A stretch of 57,848 bases of DNA from Nitrospira sp. (GCA_016873515.1 VGXB01000009.1:1-57848), one strand, 5' to 3'; numbered from the stretch's first letter, positions 9,514 through 19,172 are shown. Made by a program: numbers and translations. Notes: generated from the sequence alone by a model not told the origin.

Positions 9514-10164
9514 ATGATCGATCGGGCCATTGGAATTCCTTTCGCCAAAGAAGGACTACCGTTTATTGCCATTCCCTCCGCGGTGACGGTCGTGGCCGGA
9601 TGGTTGGGGTGGATGGTGCTGGCGGTGGGGGCGGCGCTTTTTACGGTGTTCGTCGCGTGGTTCTTCCGCAATCCGGCAAGGGTTGTTCCCAAGGGCCCGC
9701 ATCTCATCGTAGCACCCGGCGACGGCAAGGTCATCGCCATCGAAGAAGAGTTTGAACCGCGCTATCTGAAGGATCGTGCCGTTCGCGTGACAATTTTTCT
9801 GAATGTGTTCAATGTGCACATCAATCGTATGCCTTGCGACGGGACGGTGGAAAACATCCAGTACCAGCCTGGGACATTCATGGTCGCCAGTAAATCGGAC
9901 GCGACGTTGCAGAATGAACAGAATGCGCTCATGATCAAGACGGTTGAAGGGGTGAAAGTGTTGTGTGTGCAGGTGGCTGGGCTCATTGCCCGGCGAATTG
10001 TCTGTTGGGCATCGCCATTGGATTTGGCTAGGCGGGGAGAGCGATACGGTTTGATCCGCTTCGGGTCTCGGATGGACACCTTTCTTCCGGTCGGTACCAC
10101 CCTGAAGGTCGCCGTCGGCGATCATGTCAAAGGCGGGGAAAGCATTCTGGGAGAATTCCGATGA
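9514..10164 (+). CDS. psd: Phosphatidylserine decarboxylase, short form
   Basis: Psd makes phosphatidylethanolamine from phosphatidylserine using a pyruvoyl group formed by self-cleavage at a Gly-Ser bond. The 216-residue protein matches the short Psd class. Two N-terminal hydrophobic segments are followed by FFRNPARVVP, APGDGKVIAIEE, FLNVFNVHINRMP and the cleavage site in RFGSRMDTFLP near residue 190. I prefer the ATG at 9514 (AAAGG upstream) over 9493. Its stop overlaps the pssA start by ATGA, so the enzyme making its substrate is translated next. The pair is embedded between ilvC and leuA. Confidence 0.93.
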   Translation: MIDRAIGIPFAKEGLPFIAIPSAVTVVAGWLGWMVLAVGAALFTVFVAWFFRNPARVVPKGPHLIVAPGDGKVIAIEEEFEPRYLKDRAVRVTIFLNVFNVHINRMPCDGTVENIQYQPGTFMVASKSDATLQNEQNALMIKTVEGVKVLCVQVAGLIARRIVCWASPLDLARRGERYGLIRFGSRMDTFLPVGTTLKVAVGDHVKGGESILGEFR

Positions 10165-10967
10165 AAACCACGGGATTCAGAAATTCGTTCGGTAAGGGCA
10201 GCAAGCGCCGTGAGGTGGCCATGCATCTTATTCCGAACCTTTTCACGACTGGCAATTTATTCTGCGGGGTCTATGCCATTCTTGCGGTCTTCAATGCCGA
10301 CTATCCGGTGGCTGCCATCGCCATATTTATCGCTATGGTATTCGACGTTTTGGACGGGAAGTCGGCTCGCCTGACCAACAGCACGAGCCATTTCGGATTG
10401 GAGTATGATTCCCTGTCAGACGTCGTATCGTTCGGTGTGGCGTCAGGGCTGCTCATCTACTCGTGGGCGTTGAGCGGGCTGGGCATGTTCGGTGTGGCGG
10501 TCATGTTCGCGTATGTGGCGATTGGCGCGGTGCGACTTGCGCGGTTCAACTCGACTGTGGCGTTGTCCGACGGCAAGTACTTTACCGGCTTGGCCATTCC
10601 AGCCGCGGCCGGTGTCGTCGCGTCGATGGTGGTGCTTGATCACTATGTGCTGCATATGGGAGCGGAGACGAAGCCCATCGTGGCGCTGCTCATCACCCTC
10701 GCGCTGTCGTTCCTGATGGTCAGCACGATCAAGTATCGCAGCTTCAAGGATCTCAAGTTCAAGGGCCCCCAGCAGGTCACCTATCTGGTCTGGGGAATTC
10801 TGGGACTGATGCTGGTGGCAGCCTGGCCCCAGGGTATGTTATTTGTGATCTTCGCCGGATATGCACTGTTGGGTCCAATGGAGCGCATGTTCTGGCTGGT
10901 GTCGCGGGCTATGGGGAGGAAGGGGCCTGTGAAACCCGAAGTGCCCTCTCCTGAGTTCAAGCCATAG
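10161..10967 (+). CDS. pssA: CDP-diacylglycerol-serine O-phosphatidyltransferase
   Basis: This membrane enzyme makes phosphatidylserine from CDP-diacylglycerol and serine. The 268-residue protein carries the CDP-alcohol phosphotransferase signature as DGKSARLTNSTSHFG followed by LEYDSLSD near residues 55-77, with all three aspartates and the glycines in register. About seven to eight hydrophobic segments follow. It starts with ATGA overlap on psd. The stop is about 20 bases before the first conserved part of the leuA T-box leader. Confidence 0.95.
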   Translation: MKTTGFRNSFGKGSKRREVAMHLIPNLFTTGNLFCGVYAILAVFNADYPVAAIAIFIAMVFDVLDGKSARLTNSTSHFGLEYDSLSDVVSFGVASGLLIYSWALSGLGMFGVAVMFAYVAIGAVRLARFNSTVALSDGKYFTGLAIPAAAGVVASMVVLDHYVLHMGAETKPIVALLITLALSFLMVSTIKYRSFKDLKFKGPQQVTYLVWGILGLMLVAAWPQGMLFVIFAGYALLGPMERMFWLVSRAMGRKGPVKPEVPSPEFKP

Positions 10968-10989
10968 CGGTAGGCAAGATGTGAGCGGC

Positions 10990-11230
10990 TGTGACGAGGA
11001 GCAGTAGGCAACCTGTTTAGCCTAAGAGAATTGGCGGTTGGTGCGAGCCAATCTAAACGTTGCCGAACTCGCCTCCGAGCCTGAATCCGTGAAACAAGAG
11101 TAGTGGATTCCGCCTGGCCCCCGTATGGGCCGAATGAAGGGTTCCGGACGGCGCAGGCTGTTTCGGGCTGAAACAGGGTGGTACCACGGAGCGCGTAAGG
11201 CCTTCGTCCCTGCCGGGCGAAGGCTTTTTG
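10990..11230 (+). promoter_or_regulatory. T-box leader, leucine specifier (CTC)
   Basis: The leader of leuA is a T-box riboswitch. Stem I opens with GACGAGG and the AGTA motif (11003-11006). GGCAAC (11007-11012) pairs with GTTGCC (11059-11064). The distal arm has AAGAGAATTGGCGGTTGG paired through ATTGGC/GCCAAT. The specifier loop reads GAA-CTC with the leucine codon CTC at 11068-11070. The T-box AGGGTGGTACCACGG lies at 11175-11189, and CGTCCCT (11205-11211) can form the antiterminator with it. Uncharged leucine tRNA should prevent termination and switch leuA on. No promoter is obvious between pssA and the leader. Confidence 0.93.
11200..11229 (+). terminator. T-box-controlled intrinsic terminator
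   Basis: GCCTTCG (11200-11206) pairs with CGAAGGC (11218-11224), followed by TTTTT. The left arm overlaps the antiterminator partner CGTCCCT, so the two structures exclude each other. Confidence 0.9.
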
Positions 11231-11258
11231 TATTTATGAGCTGTTAGCAGAGAGGTGC

Positions 11259-12809
11259 ATGATGACGCGCATGATACGAATTTTCGATACGACGTTGCGA
11301 GACGGTGAACAGTCACCCGGCGCCAGCATGAACGTGGAAGAAAAAGTCATGATCGCCAAGCAGCTGGCCCGCCTCGGTGTCGATATCATTGAGGCAGGGT
11401 TTGCCTACAGCTCACCGGGGGATTTCGAAGCGGTGAGACGGATTGCGCAGGAAGTGGAAGGGCCGACGATCTGCAGCCTTGCGCGGGCCCGCCCCGAAGA
11501 CATTGATCGGGCGTGGGATGCGTTAAAAGGAGCGCCGAAGGTCCGTATCCACACGTTCCTTTCGACATCTGACATCCATTTGAAACATCAATTTCGGATG
11601 ACTCGTGAGGAGGCCAAACAGCGCGCGGTCGACATGGTTCGGCGGGCCAGGGACTACGTCGATGACGTCGAGTTCTCCCCGATGGATGCCAGTCGCTCTG
11701 ACCCGGCCTATCTGTACGAGGTGATCGAGGCGGTCATTGCGGCTGGAGCTGGCACTGTCAACATTCCCGACACGGTGGGCTATGCGGTTCCCCAAGAATT
11801 CGGCGCCTTGATCAACGGGATTTGCGAGAAGGTCCCCAACGCGAAGCAGGCTGTGATCTCGGTTCATTGCCACAACGATTTGGGTGTGGCGGTGGCTAAT
11901 AGTCTGGCAGCGATCATAAACGGGGCCGGCCAGGTTGAATGTACGATCAACGGCATTGGCGAGCGCGCTGGCAACACCTCGTTGGAAGAAATCGTCATGG
12001 GGCTCCGGACCAGGAAAGATTTTTATCAGGCCGATACGCAGATCAGGACAGAAGAAATCGCCAAGGCCAGCCGATTGGTCAGCAAGATCACCGGGATGGT
12101 GGTGCAGCCTAACAAAGCCATCGTCGGGGCGAATGCCTTCGCGCACACGTCCGGGATTCACCAGGACGGCCTGCTGAAGGACAAGACTACCTATGAAATC
12201 ATGCGGCCGGAGTCGGTCGGCTTGGTGGAAAGCAAAATGGTCATGGGCAAACTCTCCGGACGGCATGCCTTCCGGCAGAGACTGGAAGAGCTGGGGTATA
12301 AGCTCAGCGAAGAAGAGATCAATCATGCCTTCGAGCGGTTCAAAAAGCTAGCTGACCAAAAGAAGGAGATTTATGAGGAAGATCTCGAAGTCATCGTGTC
12401 GGAAGAATTGGCAAAGATGGCGGAACGCATCGTCCTGAAGTCATTCCATGTCGAGAGCGGGACCGATCGGACTCCGACCGCAACGGTAGAGCTGGAGATT
12501 GATGGGAAACCGGTGAAGCAATCGGGAACGGGCGATGGACCTGTCGATGCCGTCTACCGGACCATTGCGGCGATGATTCATACCAAGAGCACACTGCTGA
12601 TGTTCGGCGTCAATGCGATCACCGGTGGGACCGACGCGCAGGGCGAGGTATCGGTGCGGGTTCAAGAAGACGGGCGAACCGTATCAGGCCATGGGGCTGA
12701 TACCGACATCATCACGGCGGCGGCGAAAGCCTATCTCAACGCCCTGAATCGGCTGGCCTACATGGCGTCCAAAGAGACCGGTGGCGGGCAGCCAGTTCGC
12801 TTGATTTGA
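11259..12809 (+). CDS. leuA: 2-isopropylmalate synthase
   Basis: LeuA condenses acetyl-CoA with 2-oxoisovalerate, committing carbon to leucine. The 516-residue protein has the DRE-TIM barrel with [16 protein letters not shown] at the start. The metal ligands in [14 protein letters not shown] and the [13 protein letters not shown] motif follow. A C-terminal allosteric LeuA dimer domain from about residue 390 ([27 protein letters not shown]) is the site of leucine feedback. Length is normal for the bacterial LeuA type 1. It is preceded by its own T-box leader. Confidence 0.97.
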   Translation: MMTRMIRIFDTTLRDGEQSPGASMNVEEKVMIAKQLARLGVDIIEAGFAYSSPGDFEAVRRIAQEVEGPTICSLARARPEDIDRAWDALKGAPKVRIHTFLSTSDIHLKHQFRMTREEAKQRAVDMVRRARDYVDDVEFSPMDASRSDPAYLYEVIEAVIAAGAGTVNIPDTVGYAVPQEFGALINGICEKVPNAKQAVISVHCHNDLGVAVANSLAAIINGAGQVECTINGIGERAGNTSLEEIVMGLRTRKDFYQADTQIRTEEIAKASRLVSKITGMVVQPNKAIVGANAFAHTSGIHQDGLLKDKTTYEIMRPESVGLVESKMVMGKLSGRHAFRQRLEELGYKLSEEEINHAFERFKKLADQKKEIYEEDLEVIVSEELAKMAERIVLKSFHVESGTDRTPTATVELEIDGKPVKQSGTGDGPVDAVYRTIAAMIHTKSTLLMFGVNAITGGTDAQGEVSVRVQEDGRTVSGHGADTDIITAAAKAYLNALNRLAYMASKETGGGQPVRLI

Positions 12810-12868
12810 TCATTCCTGCCGGGCTAGAGTGACCCGCTGTGGGCCGCACGGCCCAAGGCAGCTCACCT

Positions 12869-13231
12869 ATGCTGAAGCAAACCCTTGCAGAGTGCCGAGA
12901 GTTTGTGGCCGGAGATCACACGGTTCTGCGGGAGCTCATGCATCCGGCCAAAGATGGAGTGGCGATCGGGTATAGTTTGGCCCATGGCACGCTTGCGGCG
13001 GGGAAACGGTCGAAGCGGCACATCCTGACCTCATCAGAAGTGTACTATTTCATTGCGGGGCAGGGCCGCATGACCATCGACTCGGAGACTCGTCCGGTTG
13101 AAGCGGGTTCGATGGTGTACGTGCCGCCTGGTGGCACACAGTTCTTGGAGAATACGGGGACATCGGAGATCGAGTTCTTGTGTCTGGTCGATCCGGCCTG
13201 GCGGATCGAAGATGAAACGGTGTTGGAGTAG
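12869..13231 (+). CDS. Small cupin-domain protein
   Basis: The 120-residue single-domain cupin has a first motif around [17 protein letters not shown] and a second around [12 protein letters not shown]. Only some of the usual metal-binding histidines and the glutamate are present: one His and one Glu in motif 1, and Gln in place of His in motif 2. Metal binding may therefore be altered. The start at the ATG 12869 is chosen over a GTG at 12839, and neither has a strong ribosome binding site. It lies between leuA and leuB and may have a sensory or isomerase role. The function is unknown. Confidence 0.82.
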   Translation: MLKQTLAECREFVAGDHTVLRELMHPAKDGVAIGYSLAHGTLAAGKRSKRHILTSSEVYYFIAGQGRMTIDSETRPVEAGSMVYVPPGGTQFLENTGTSEIEFLCLVDPAWRIEDETVLE

Positions 13232-13337
13232 CTGGCTGCTCAGAGCCCTGCGTGCTCGCGCACCGCGTACTCGGTGCATGTGTGCAGTCAAGGGTTTCTG
13301 TGTAGCCCGCACCAAATCAAGGAAGAGGGAGAGAAGC

Positions 13338-14411
13338 GTGAACGCGAAAATTGCGGTATTGGCCGGAGACGGAGTGGGGCGTGAAATTGTCCCCGAAGCG
13401 GTGAAGATCCTCAAAGCGATTGGGGAGATGTATCACCATTCGTTTCAATTCACCTCTGCCGATATCGGCGGACAGGCAATTGACAAGGTCGGGGTGCCGT
13501 TACCTAACGATACGCTGACACTCGCGAAGCGAAGCGATGCGGTGTTGCTGGGTGCTGTCGGTGGTCCCAAGTGGGAGAGACTGGAGTACAGTCTCAGGCC
13601 AGAGCGTGCATTGCTCGGCATTCGGGAGGCCTTGGGGCTATACGCGAATCTCCGTCCAGCCAAGGTATATCCCAATCTCGCTGATGCCTCGACGTTGAAG
13701 CGCGAGGTCATCGAAGGCATCGACATCCTCGTGATTCGGGAATTGACCGGTGGGATCTATTTCGGCAAGCCCAAGGGGATTGAAACATTACCGAACGGCG
13801 AGGAACGGGGCGTCAACACTGAAGTGTACACGACGAAGGAAGTCCGGCGCATTGCGAAAGTGGCGTTTGATGCGGCGAGGAAACGGCGGAAAAAAGTGAT
13901 GTCGGTGGACAAAGCCAACGTGCTGGAATCGTCCGAGCTGTGGCGGAAGGTCGTGATCGACGTGCACAAGGAGTATCCTGACGTCGAACTCAGTCATATC
14001 TACGTGGACAACGCTGCAATGCAATTGGTCCGCAATCCGCGACAGTTCGACGTGCTTCTGTGCAACAACATGTTTGGCGATATTCTCAGCGACGAGGCCG
14101 CGATGCTGACCGGGTCGATCGGAATGTTACCGTCAGCGAGCGTCGGCGCGAAGGTTGGTCTATTCGAACCGATTCACGGAAGCGCGCCGGACATCGCCGG
14201 AAAGAATATTGCCAACCCCATTGCGACGATCGCTTCGGCGGCGATGATGTTGTCCTATGCGTTTCAATTGGACAAAGAGGCCGAGGCCATCGACCGGGCC
14301 ATCGTGAAAACGCTCGATTTCGGGTATCGGACCAAAGACATTCAAAGTCCCGGCGCCCGGATCGTCAGGACGACTGAAATGGGTGATGCGATTCTGCGTA
14401 ACTTGGACTAG
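13338..14411 (+). CDS. leuB: 3-isopropylmalate dehydrogenase
   Basis: LeuB oxidises and decarboxylates 3-isopropylmalate with NAD. I chose the GTG at 13338 because GGGAGAGAAG precedes it and the family sequence starts there ([20 protein letters not shown]). The frame is open further upstream, but that part is not LeuB-like. The 357-residue length is normal. Motifs include [36 protein letters not shown] with the catalytic Tyr, VDKANVL with the catalytic Lys, and the metal-binding [14 protein letters not shown]. The substrate pathway partner leuCD is not in the window. Confidence 0.97.
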   Translation: MNAKIAVLAGDGVGREIVPEAVKILKAIGEMYHHSFQFTSADIGGQAIDKVGVPLPNDTLTLAKRSDAVLLGAVGGPKWERLEYSLRPERALLGIREALGLYANLRPAKVYPNLADASTLKREVIEGIDILVIRELTGGIYFGKPKGIETLPNGEERGVNTEVYTTKEVRRIAKVAFDAARKRRKKVMSVDKANVLESSELWRKVVIDVHKEYPDVELSHIYVDNAAMQLVRNPRQFDVLLCNNMFGDILSDEAAMLTGSIGMLPSASVGAKVGLFEPIHGSAPDIAGKNIANPIATIASAAMMLSYAFQLDKEAEAIDRAIVKTLDFGYRTKDIQSPGARIVRTTEMGDAILRNLD

Positions 14412-14426
14412 TCCGTCTGTGCTGAC

Positions 14427-15632
14427 ATGGTCACTGCCCTTCGCTTATGGAAAATTCACACCCTCGCCGGAACCGGCGAGCCCGGCTATTTCGGAGACGG
14501 AGGCGCGTGCGGTCGCGCGGCACTGAATGAGCCAAAAGGATTGGCGAGCGATTCGTTCGGTAACGTGCTGATCGCCGATTCGGAAAATCATGTCATTCGG
14601 AAGATTGATAGGGCGACCGGTGTTATCTCGACGGTGGCTGGTAAGGCTGGCGAGCCTGGACCACCTGTCCGTGTCGTTCGGAACGTGGGTGAGCCACAAC
14701 TGATCAATGAGGATCCCTTTTCTGATTCAATCTCGGCCACCATGCAGGGATACAGGCAGCAAGCCGATTTGAGCGGGACGGTCCGGTATATCGTCAATGG
14801 GACAGCAGTGTCGAAACGATTTAGCGGCGATGGCGGACCGGCGATCCATGCGTGCCTAAACTTTCCGACAGCTGTCGTCTCAAGCCGGCAGGGCACGCTG
14901 TATATTGCCGATACCATGAACCATCGTATACGTGTTGTGGACGCCGGAACCGGGTTCATGACCACCATCGCGGGTGTCGGCCAGCCCCGGTATGGTGGCG
15001 ATGGAGGACCGGCAACGGCGGCGGGGCTGAATGACCCAGCGGCGTTGGCGCTGAACGACAGGGGTACGTTATATATCGCAGATCAAAGCAACAATCGCGT
15101 TCGGGCCATCGATCTAGCGACAGGGCATATCCGCACGGTCGCTGGCACCGGAGCGGCAGCTTATAATGGCGATGGTATTCCAGCGACAGAAGCGGAGTTG
15201 GCCGGACCAAGCGGACTGGCCTGCGCGGAAGACGGAACACTGTTTATCGCTGATACGTTTAATGGACGGGTGCGGGCGATCAATCCGGTCACGGGCTTGA
15301 TCCGGACAGTGGCGGGGGATGGCGGCGAATACCGATATCAGAGCGATGCTGAGGCGCCGTCGGGCAGTCTTTCCAGACCATCCGGAATCGCCGTGGATCG
15401 GAGAGGCAACCTCTTGCTTACCGATTCCGACAATCATGTGGTGCGTCGATGGGATCGTACAACTGGATTCATCGAACGAGTGGCCGGAGGGGGGGCAATC
15501 GGTGCCGGTGGAGACGGTGGGGTGGCGCTCAATGCCAGTCTCAACTATCCTTTCGGAATCGCCGTGGACGGGGAAGGGCGGATTCTCGTCGCGGATACAT
15601 TCAATCATCGGATTCGTGAAATTACACCGTAA
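14427..15632 (+). CDS. NHL-repeat beta-propeller protein
   Basis: The 401-residue protein consists of about six NHL-type repeats. Each has a TVAGTG-YNGDGGPAT-like turn followed by GTLYIADTMNHRIR-like strands (for example around residues 50, 155, 210, 270, 325 and 385). Such propellers act as binding scaffolds. I see no signal peptide or membrane helix, so it is probably cytoplasmic, unlike many secreted NHL proteins. It starts 16 bases after leuB and ends 22 bases before asd, so it belongs to the same transcript. Its role there is unknown. Confidence 0.85.
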   Translation: MVTALRLWKIHTLAGTGEPGYFGDGGACGRAALNEPKGLASDSFGNVLIADSENHVIRKIDRATGVISTVAGKAGEPGPPVRVVRNVGEPQLINEDPFSDSISATMQGYRQQADLSGTVRYIVNGTAVSKRFSGDGGPAIHACLNFPTAVVSSRQGTLYIADTMNHRIRVVDAGTGFMTTIAGVGQPRYGGDGGPATAAGLNDPAALALNDRGTLYIADQSNNRVRAIDLATGHIRTVAGTGAAAYNGDGIPATEAELAGPSGLACAEDGTLFIADTFNGRVRAINPVTGLIRTVAGDGGEYRYQSDAEAPSGSLSRPSGIAVDRRGNLLLTDSDNHVVRRWDRTTGFIERVAGGGAIGAGGDGGVALNASLNYPFGIAVDGEGRILVADTFNHRIREITP

Positions 15633-15653
15633 CAGGGAGACAGGCAGGCTTCG

Positions 15654-16676
15654 ATGCTGAAAAAGAAATCGAAATACATTATGGCGATTCTCGGCGCCAC
15701 CGGCGCTGTCGGGAAGGAAACGCTAGAGATCTTGGAGGAGCGGAAGTTTCCGTTGGAGTCCCTGCGGCTGTTTGCGTCCAAACGATCGGCCGGCGGAACG
15801 ATGTCGTGCCAGGGCAAGGAATGGATGATCGAGGAACTGACACCCGGGTCATCTTTTGCCGGTGTTGATTTCGCGGTGATCTCGGCGACGGATGCAATCA
15901 GCCGGGACTATGGGCAAAAGCTTGGCGCGGCAGGCGTGGTCGTGATTGACGACAGCGGTGTCTGGCGGATGAACAACGAAGTGCCGTTGGTGGTGCCGGA
16001 AGTGAATGCTCAGGCGCTGCAGTCGATGCCGCGCGGCATCGTCTCGATCCCCAACTGCACCACGACGCCGCTGGTCATGGTGCTCAAACCGTTACACGAT
16101 GCGGTCGGGATCAGGCGCGTGGTGGTCACGACGTTTCAGTCCGTGTCAGGCACTGGCGCGGCGGCGATGGATGAATTGATGGATCAGACGAAAGATCTGA
16201 TGGCTTTTCACGACGTGAAGACGAAAGTCTATCCCTATCAGATCGCCTTTAATCTGCTTCCGCACATTGGCTCGTTCAATGACGGTGGAGACTGTTCGGA
16301 AGAAGTAAAAATCGTGAAGGAGACCCGGAAGATTCTCGGCACACCGGCGCTGCGCGTGACGGCGACGACGGTTCGTGTCCCAGTGTTGCGCTGCCATTCC
16401 GAAGCGATCAATCTCGAACTGGAGAAGCCGTTGCCGCCCAACGAGGCGCGGACTGCGCTGGCTGCCATGCCCGGCGTCATCGTGTACGATGATCCGGGGA
16501 AGAAACTCTATCCGATGCCGTTGGACGTGACGGGGAAAGATGAGGTCTATATCGGTCGAGTACGCGAAGATGTATCGATTGCAAATGGCCTCAATCTCTG
16601 GGTCGTGTCCGACAATCTCCGCAAAGGGGCGGCGCTGAATGCGATTCAGATCGCCGAATGCTTGCTGAAGGAGTAA
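15654..16676 (+). CDS. asd: Aspartate-semialdehyde dehydrogenase
   Basis: Asd reduces aspartyl phosphate to aspartate semialdehyde, the branch point to lysine, diaminopimelate, threonine and methionine. The 340-residue protein has the NADP-binding GATGAVGKETLEIL motif, the active-site cysteine in SIPNCTTTPLVM (about residue 130), QSVSGTGAAAMDEL, and the catalytic histidine in VPVLRCHSEAINLE. It links functionally to dapF at the left end of the window. Its stop overlaps the ribosome binding region of the next small gene. Confidence 0.96.
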   Translation: MLKKKSKYIMAILGATGAVGKETLEILEERKFPLESLRLFASKRSAGGTMSCQGKEWMIEELTPGSSFAGVDFAVISATDAISRDYGQKLGAAGVVVIDDSGVWRMNNEVPLVVPEVNAQALQSMPRGIVSIPNCTTTPLVMVLKPLHDAVGIRRVVVTTFQSVSGTGAAAMDELMDQTKDLMAFHDVKTKVYPYQIAFNLLPHIGSFNDGGDCSEEVKIVKETRKILGTPALRVTATTVRVPVLRCHSEAINLELEKPLPPNEARTALAAMPGVIVYDDPGKKLYPMPLDVTGKDEVYIGRVREDVSIANGLNLWVVSDNLRKGAALNAIQIAECLLKE

Positions 16677-16678
16677 CG

Positions 16679-16930
16679 ATGGAATGGACTGCGATTGGCA
16701 AGGTCCTGATCGGAATCGGGGTGGCGATCATGGTGATCGGCATACTGCTGGTTGCAGTGGAGCGAATCCCTGGGTTGGGCAGCGCCGTCAGTTGGCTGGG
16801 TAAATTACCCGGCGATCTCTCCTACAAACGCGACAACGTCAGTTTCTACTTCCCCATCGCCACCAGCATTGTCCTCAGTATCGTGCTTAGTCTGATATTC
16901 TATCTCCTAGGATGGTTCTTCCGCCGATGA
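16679..16930 (+). CDS. DUF2905 small membrane protein
   Basis: The 83-residue protein has two hydrophobic segments (about residues 7-30 and 55-80) around the conserved loop GKLPGDLSYKRDNVSFYFPI that defines DUF2905. I chose the ATG at 16679 because AAGGAG from the end of asd is 6 bases upstream. The function is not known. The end overlaps the next gene by 19 bases, indicating translational coupling in this run. Confidence 0.9.
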   Translation: MEWTAIGKVLIGIGVAIMVIGILLVAVERIPGLGSAVSWLGKLPGDLSYKRDNVSFYFPIATSIVLSIVLSLIFYLLGWFFRR

Positions 16931-18153
16931 TGCGATGGTGGGGTGCTGCACTGAACGCTGTGGTGATCATGGGGTGGTGTGTGCTGGCCCCGGCCTATGC
17001 GGCTCCCTCCATCCGCGTCATGCTCGCAGCCGACGTCCAACGGCTGGACGTACGCGCTGCCGACGTTATCTGGGCCGCGGACGAGCGGGGTCAGGCCCGT
17101 CTCTATCTGGCGGTGCTTCGCATCGAAGTTCGAGGGCAAGCGATCCTCTTGAACGGAACCCGTATCCACGGTGAGCAGGTCACGTTGCGTGCCGGGGAAC
17201 AGGATCTGAAGCTCTGGTTGCCGCAGCCGAACGGTAACGGGAGTAGCGCACTGTCCGGGCCCCGAGACGACAAAGCCACGCTGCAAGTCGGCGGGTTCGT
17301 GAAGGTGGTGCTCCGGGGAAAAGGCGTGATGATCGTCAATCATGTTGATCTGGAGGAATACGTGAAAGGGGTGGTGCCGGCGGAGGTCAATTCCTCCTGG
17401 CATCTGGAAATGCTCAAAGCGCAGGCGGTGGCGGCCCGGACCTATGCGTTATATCAACACATGCTCAGCGGGTCTCGGCAGTATGACGTGGTGGCGAGTG
17501 CTCAGGATCAAGTCTATCGGGGGCATCACGGGATCGATGCGCGGGTGGAACAGGCGGTGGGGGCAACGCGGGGGCAGGTGGTGACTTATGAGGGGGCGCC
17601 GATCTATGCGGCGTTTTCTTCGACGGCCGCAGGCCTCACCGAAGACGCCGTGGTTGTTTGGTCGAAAGACTTGCCGTATCTGAAGGGGGTTGAGTGCCCA
17701 TTCGATCTCGAATCTCCCTATTATCAGTGGAAAGCTTCCTTCAAAATGGAGACGCTCGAAAAGAACCTCAGACAGCTGGGATTCGCCGTCGGGACGATCG
17801 TGATACTGACGCCGCAGACGTATAGCCGCGCGGGCCGGGTGGCCACGCTGCGCATCCTGCATTCCAAGGGTGAGCTGATTTTGCGGGGAGAAGAGCTGCG
17901 CAAGGCGGTGGGCTATACGATCATTCCCAGCACGCAATTCACCATCGATTCGATCGGTAAAGAGGTTAAGCTCTCCGGATATGGCGCCGGCCATGCGGTC
18001 GGATTATGCCAATGGGGCGCCAAGGAACTAGCCGAGCTTGGCTACTCCTATTCCAGCATTCTTCAATATTATTATCCGAGGACGGAACTGAAAGACGCAT
18101 CGCTCACGCGGACACCACCGATTCCCCCAGTCGTGGCTCCTCCTGTCTCCTGA
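16912..18153 (+). CDS. SpoIID/LytB-domain exported protein
   Basis: The 413-residue protein has a signal peptide (hydrophobic stretch to AYA about residue 30). The SpoIID/LytB domain follows: VDLEEYVKGVVPAEV, LKAQAVAARTYAL, QDQVYRG, STAAGLTEDAVVVWS and a C-terminal GYGAGHAVGLCQWGAKELAE near residue 355. In spore formers SpoIID cuts denuded peptidoglycan glycan strands; in non-spore-forming bacteria the family is thought to act on or bind cell-wall glycan. The C-terminus ends in a proline-rich tail. The stop overlaps the queA start (TGATG). Confidence 0.92.
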   Translation: MVLPPMMRWWGAALNAVVIMGWCVLAPAYAAPSIRVMLAADVQRLDVRAADVIWAADERGQARLYLAVLRIEVRGQAILLNGTRIHGEQVTLRAGEQDLKLWLPQPNGNGSSALSGPRDDKATLQVGGFVKVVLRGKGVMIVNHVDLEEYVKGVVPAEVNSSWHLEMLKAQAVAARTYALYQHMLSGSRQYDVVASAQDQVYRGHHGIDARVEQAVGATRGQVVTYEGAPIYAAFSSTAAGLTEDAVVVWSKDLPYLKGVECPFDLESPYYQWKASFKMETLEKNLRQLGFAVGTIVILTPQTYSRAGRVATLRILHSKGELILRGEELRKAVGYTIIPSTQFTIDSIGKEVKLSGYGAGHAVGLCQWGAKELAELGYSYSSILQYYYPRTELKDASLTRTPPIPPVVAPPVS

Positions 18154-19172
18154 TGGAACTCTCCGAGTTCGACTTTCCGTTTGACCCGTCCCTGGTTGCG
18201 TTGCAGCCTGTACTCCCACGCGATCGGGCGCGGCTGCTGGTGCTGGACCGCCGCACAAACCGGTTTGGCCATCGGCAGGTTGCGGACCTTCCTGCCTTGC
18301 TCGATCCGGGCGATCTCTTGGTCGTGAACAATACCAAGGTGCTGGCGGCGCGGGTACTGGGGACCAAGCAGCCGGTTGGCAAGTCGGTTGAGGTGTTGTT
18401 TGTCAAAGATCTCGGCGAGGGGCTCTGGGAGATCATGGTTAAAGGCACGTTTCGTATCGGAGACGTCATTGAATTCGATGACTCGTGCTGCGCCATGATC
18501 GTGAAGCGGGATGTCACTGGCACGACGGTGAAAATGGAGAGTGATCGTCCGGTGGAGCAGTTCCTGCGTGAGTGCGGGCAGATGCCTCTACCGCCCTACA
18601 TCAAACGGCCGCCGAGTCAGGAGGATCAGATCTGGTATCAAACGGCGTTTGCAACGCACGAGGGCGCGATTGCGGCGCCGACAGCGGGGCTGCATTTTAC
18701 ATCGGAGCTGCTCGCACGATTGACGGAGCAATCCATCGAAGTGGCTGCGATTACCCTGCATGTGGGGCCGGGCACGTTCAAGCCGGTCATGGCGAAGCGC
18801 ATTGAAGATCATCAGATGGGAGAAGAGAGGTTTGTGATCAGTGCCGACGTCGCCAAGGCAATTGCGCGAACGAAGCTGGCGGGCCGGAGGGTCGTGGCCG
18901 TGGGGACCACGGTCGTGCGGACGTTAGAGACGGTTGCGCAGGCACAGGGGAAAGTCGTGCCGGCCAGCGGCGAGAGTCGGCTCTTCATTACTCCGGGCTT
19001 TCAGTTCCAGGTCGTCGATGCGCTTATGACCAACTTTCACCTGCCCCAAACTACCCTCCTGATGCTGGTGTCGGCCTTTGCCGGTATCGACACAGTTCGA
19101 CAGATGTACGCCTGGGCGGTTCAAGAACGCTATCGTTTCTACAGCTACGGTGACGCGATGCTGATTCTCTAA
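18153..19172 (+). CDS. queA: S-adenosylmethionine:tRNA ribosyltransferase-isomerase
   Basis: QueA transfers and rearranges the ribosyl group of SAM onto preQ1 in tRNA, making epoxyqueuosine. I chose the ATG at 18153, which overlaps the previous stop and begins at the family start MELSEFDFPFDPSLVA; the frame is open further upstream inside the SpoIID gene but is not homologous. The 339-residue protein includes RDRARLLVLDR, LLVVNNTKVLAARV, THEGAIAAPTAGLHFT, ITLHVGPGTFKPV and NFHLPQTTLLMLVSAF. Its stop abuts a MITE-like repeat that could act as terminator. Confidence 0.97.
   Translation: MELSEFDFPFDPSLVALQPVLPRDRARLLVLDRRTNRFGHRQVADLPALLDPGDLLVVNNTKVLAARVLGTKQPVGKSVEVLFVKDLGEGLWEIMVKGTFRIGDVIEFDDSCCAMIVKRDVTGTTVKMESDRPVEQFLRECGQMPLPPYIKRPPSQEDQIWYQTAFATHEGAIAAPTAGLHFTSELLARLTEQSIEVAAITLHVGPGTFKPVMAKRIEDHQMGEERFVISADVAKAIARTKLAGRRVVAVGTTVVRTLETVAQAQGKVVPASGESRLFITPGFQFQVVDALMTNFHLPQTTLLMLVSAFAGIDTVRQMYAWAVQERYRFYSYGDAMLIL

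Noticed and set aside
11523..12326. 267-residue open frame antisense to leuA
   Set aside because: Shadow of leuA in a GC-rich gene, with no motif.
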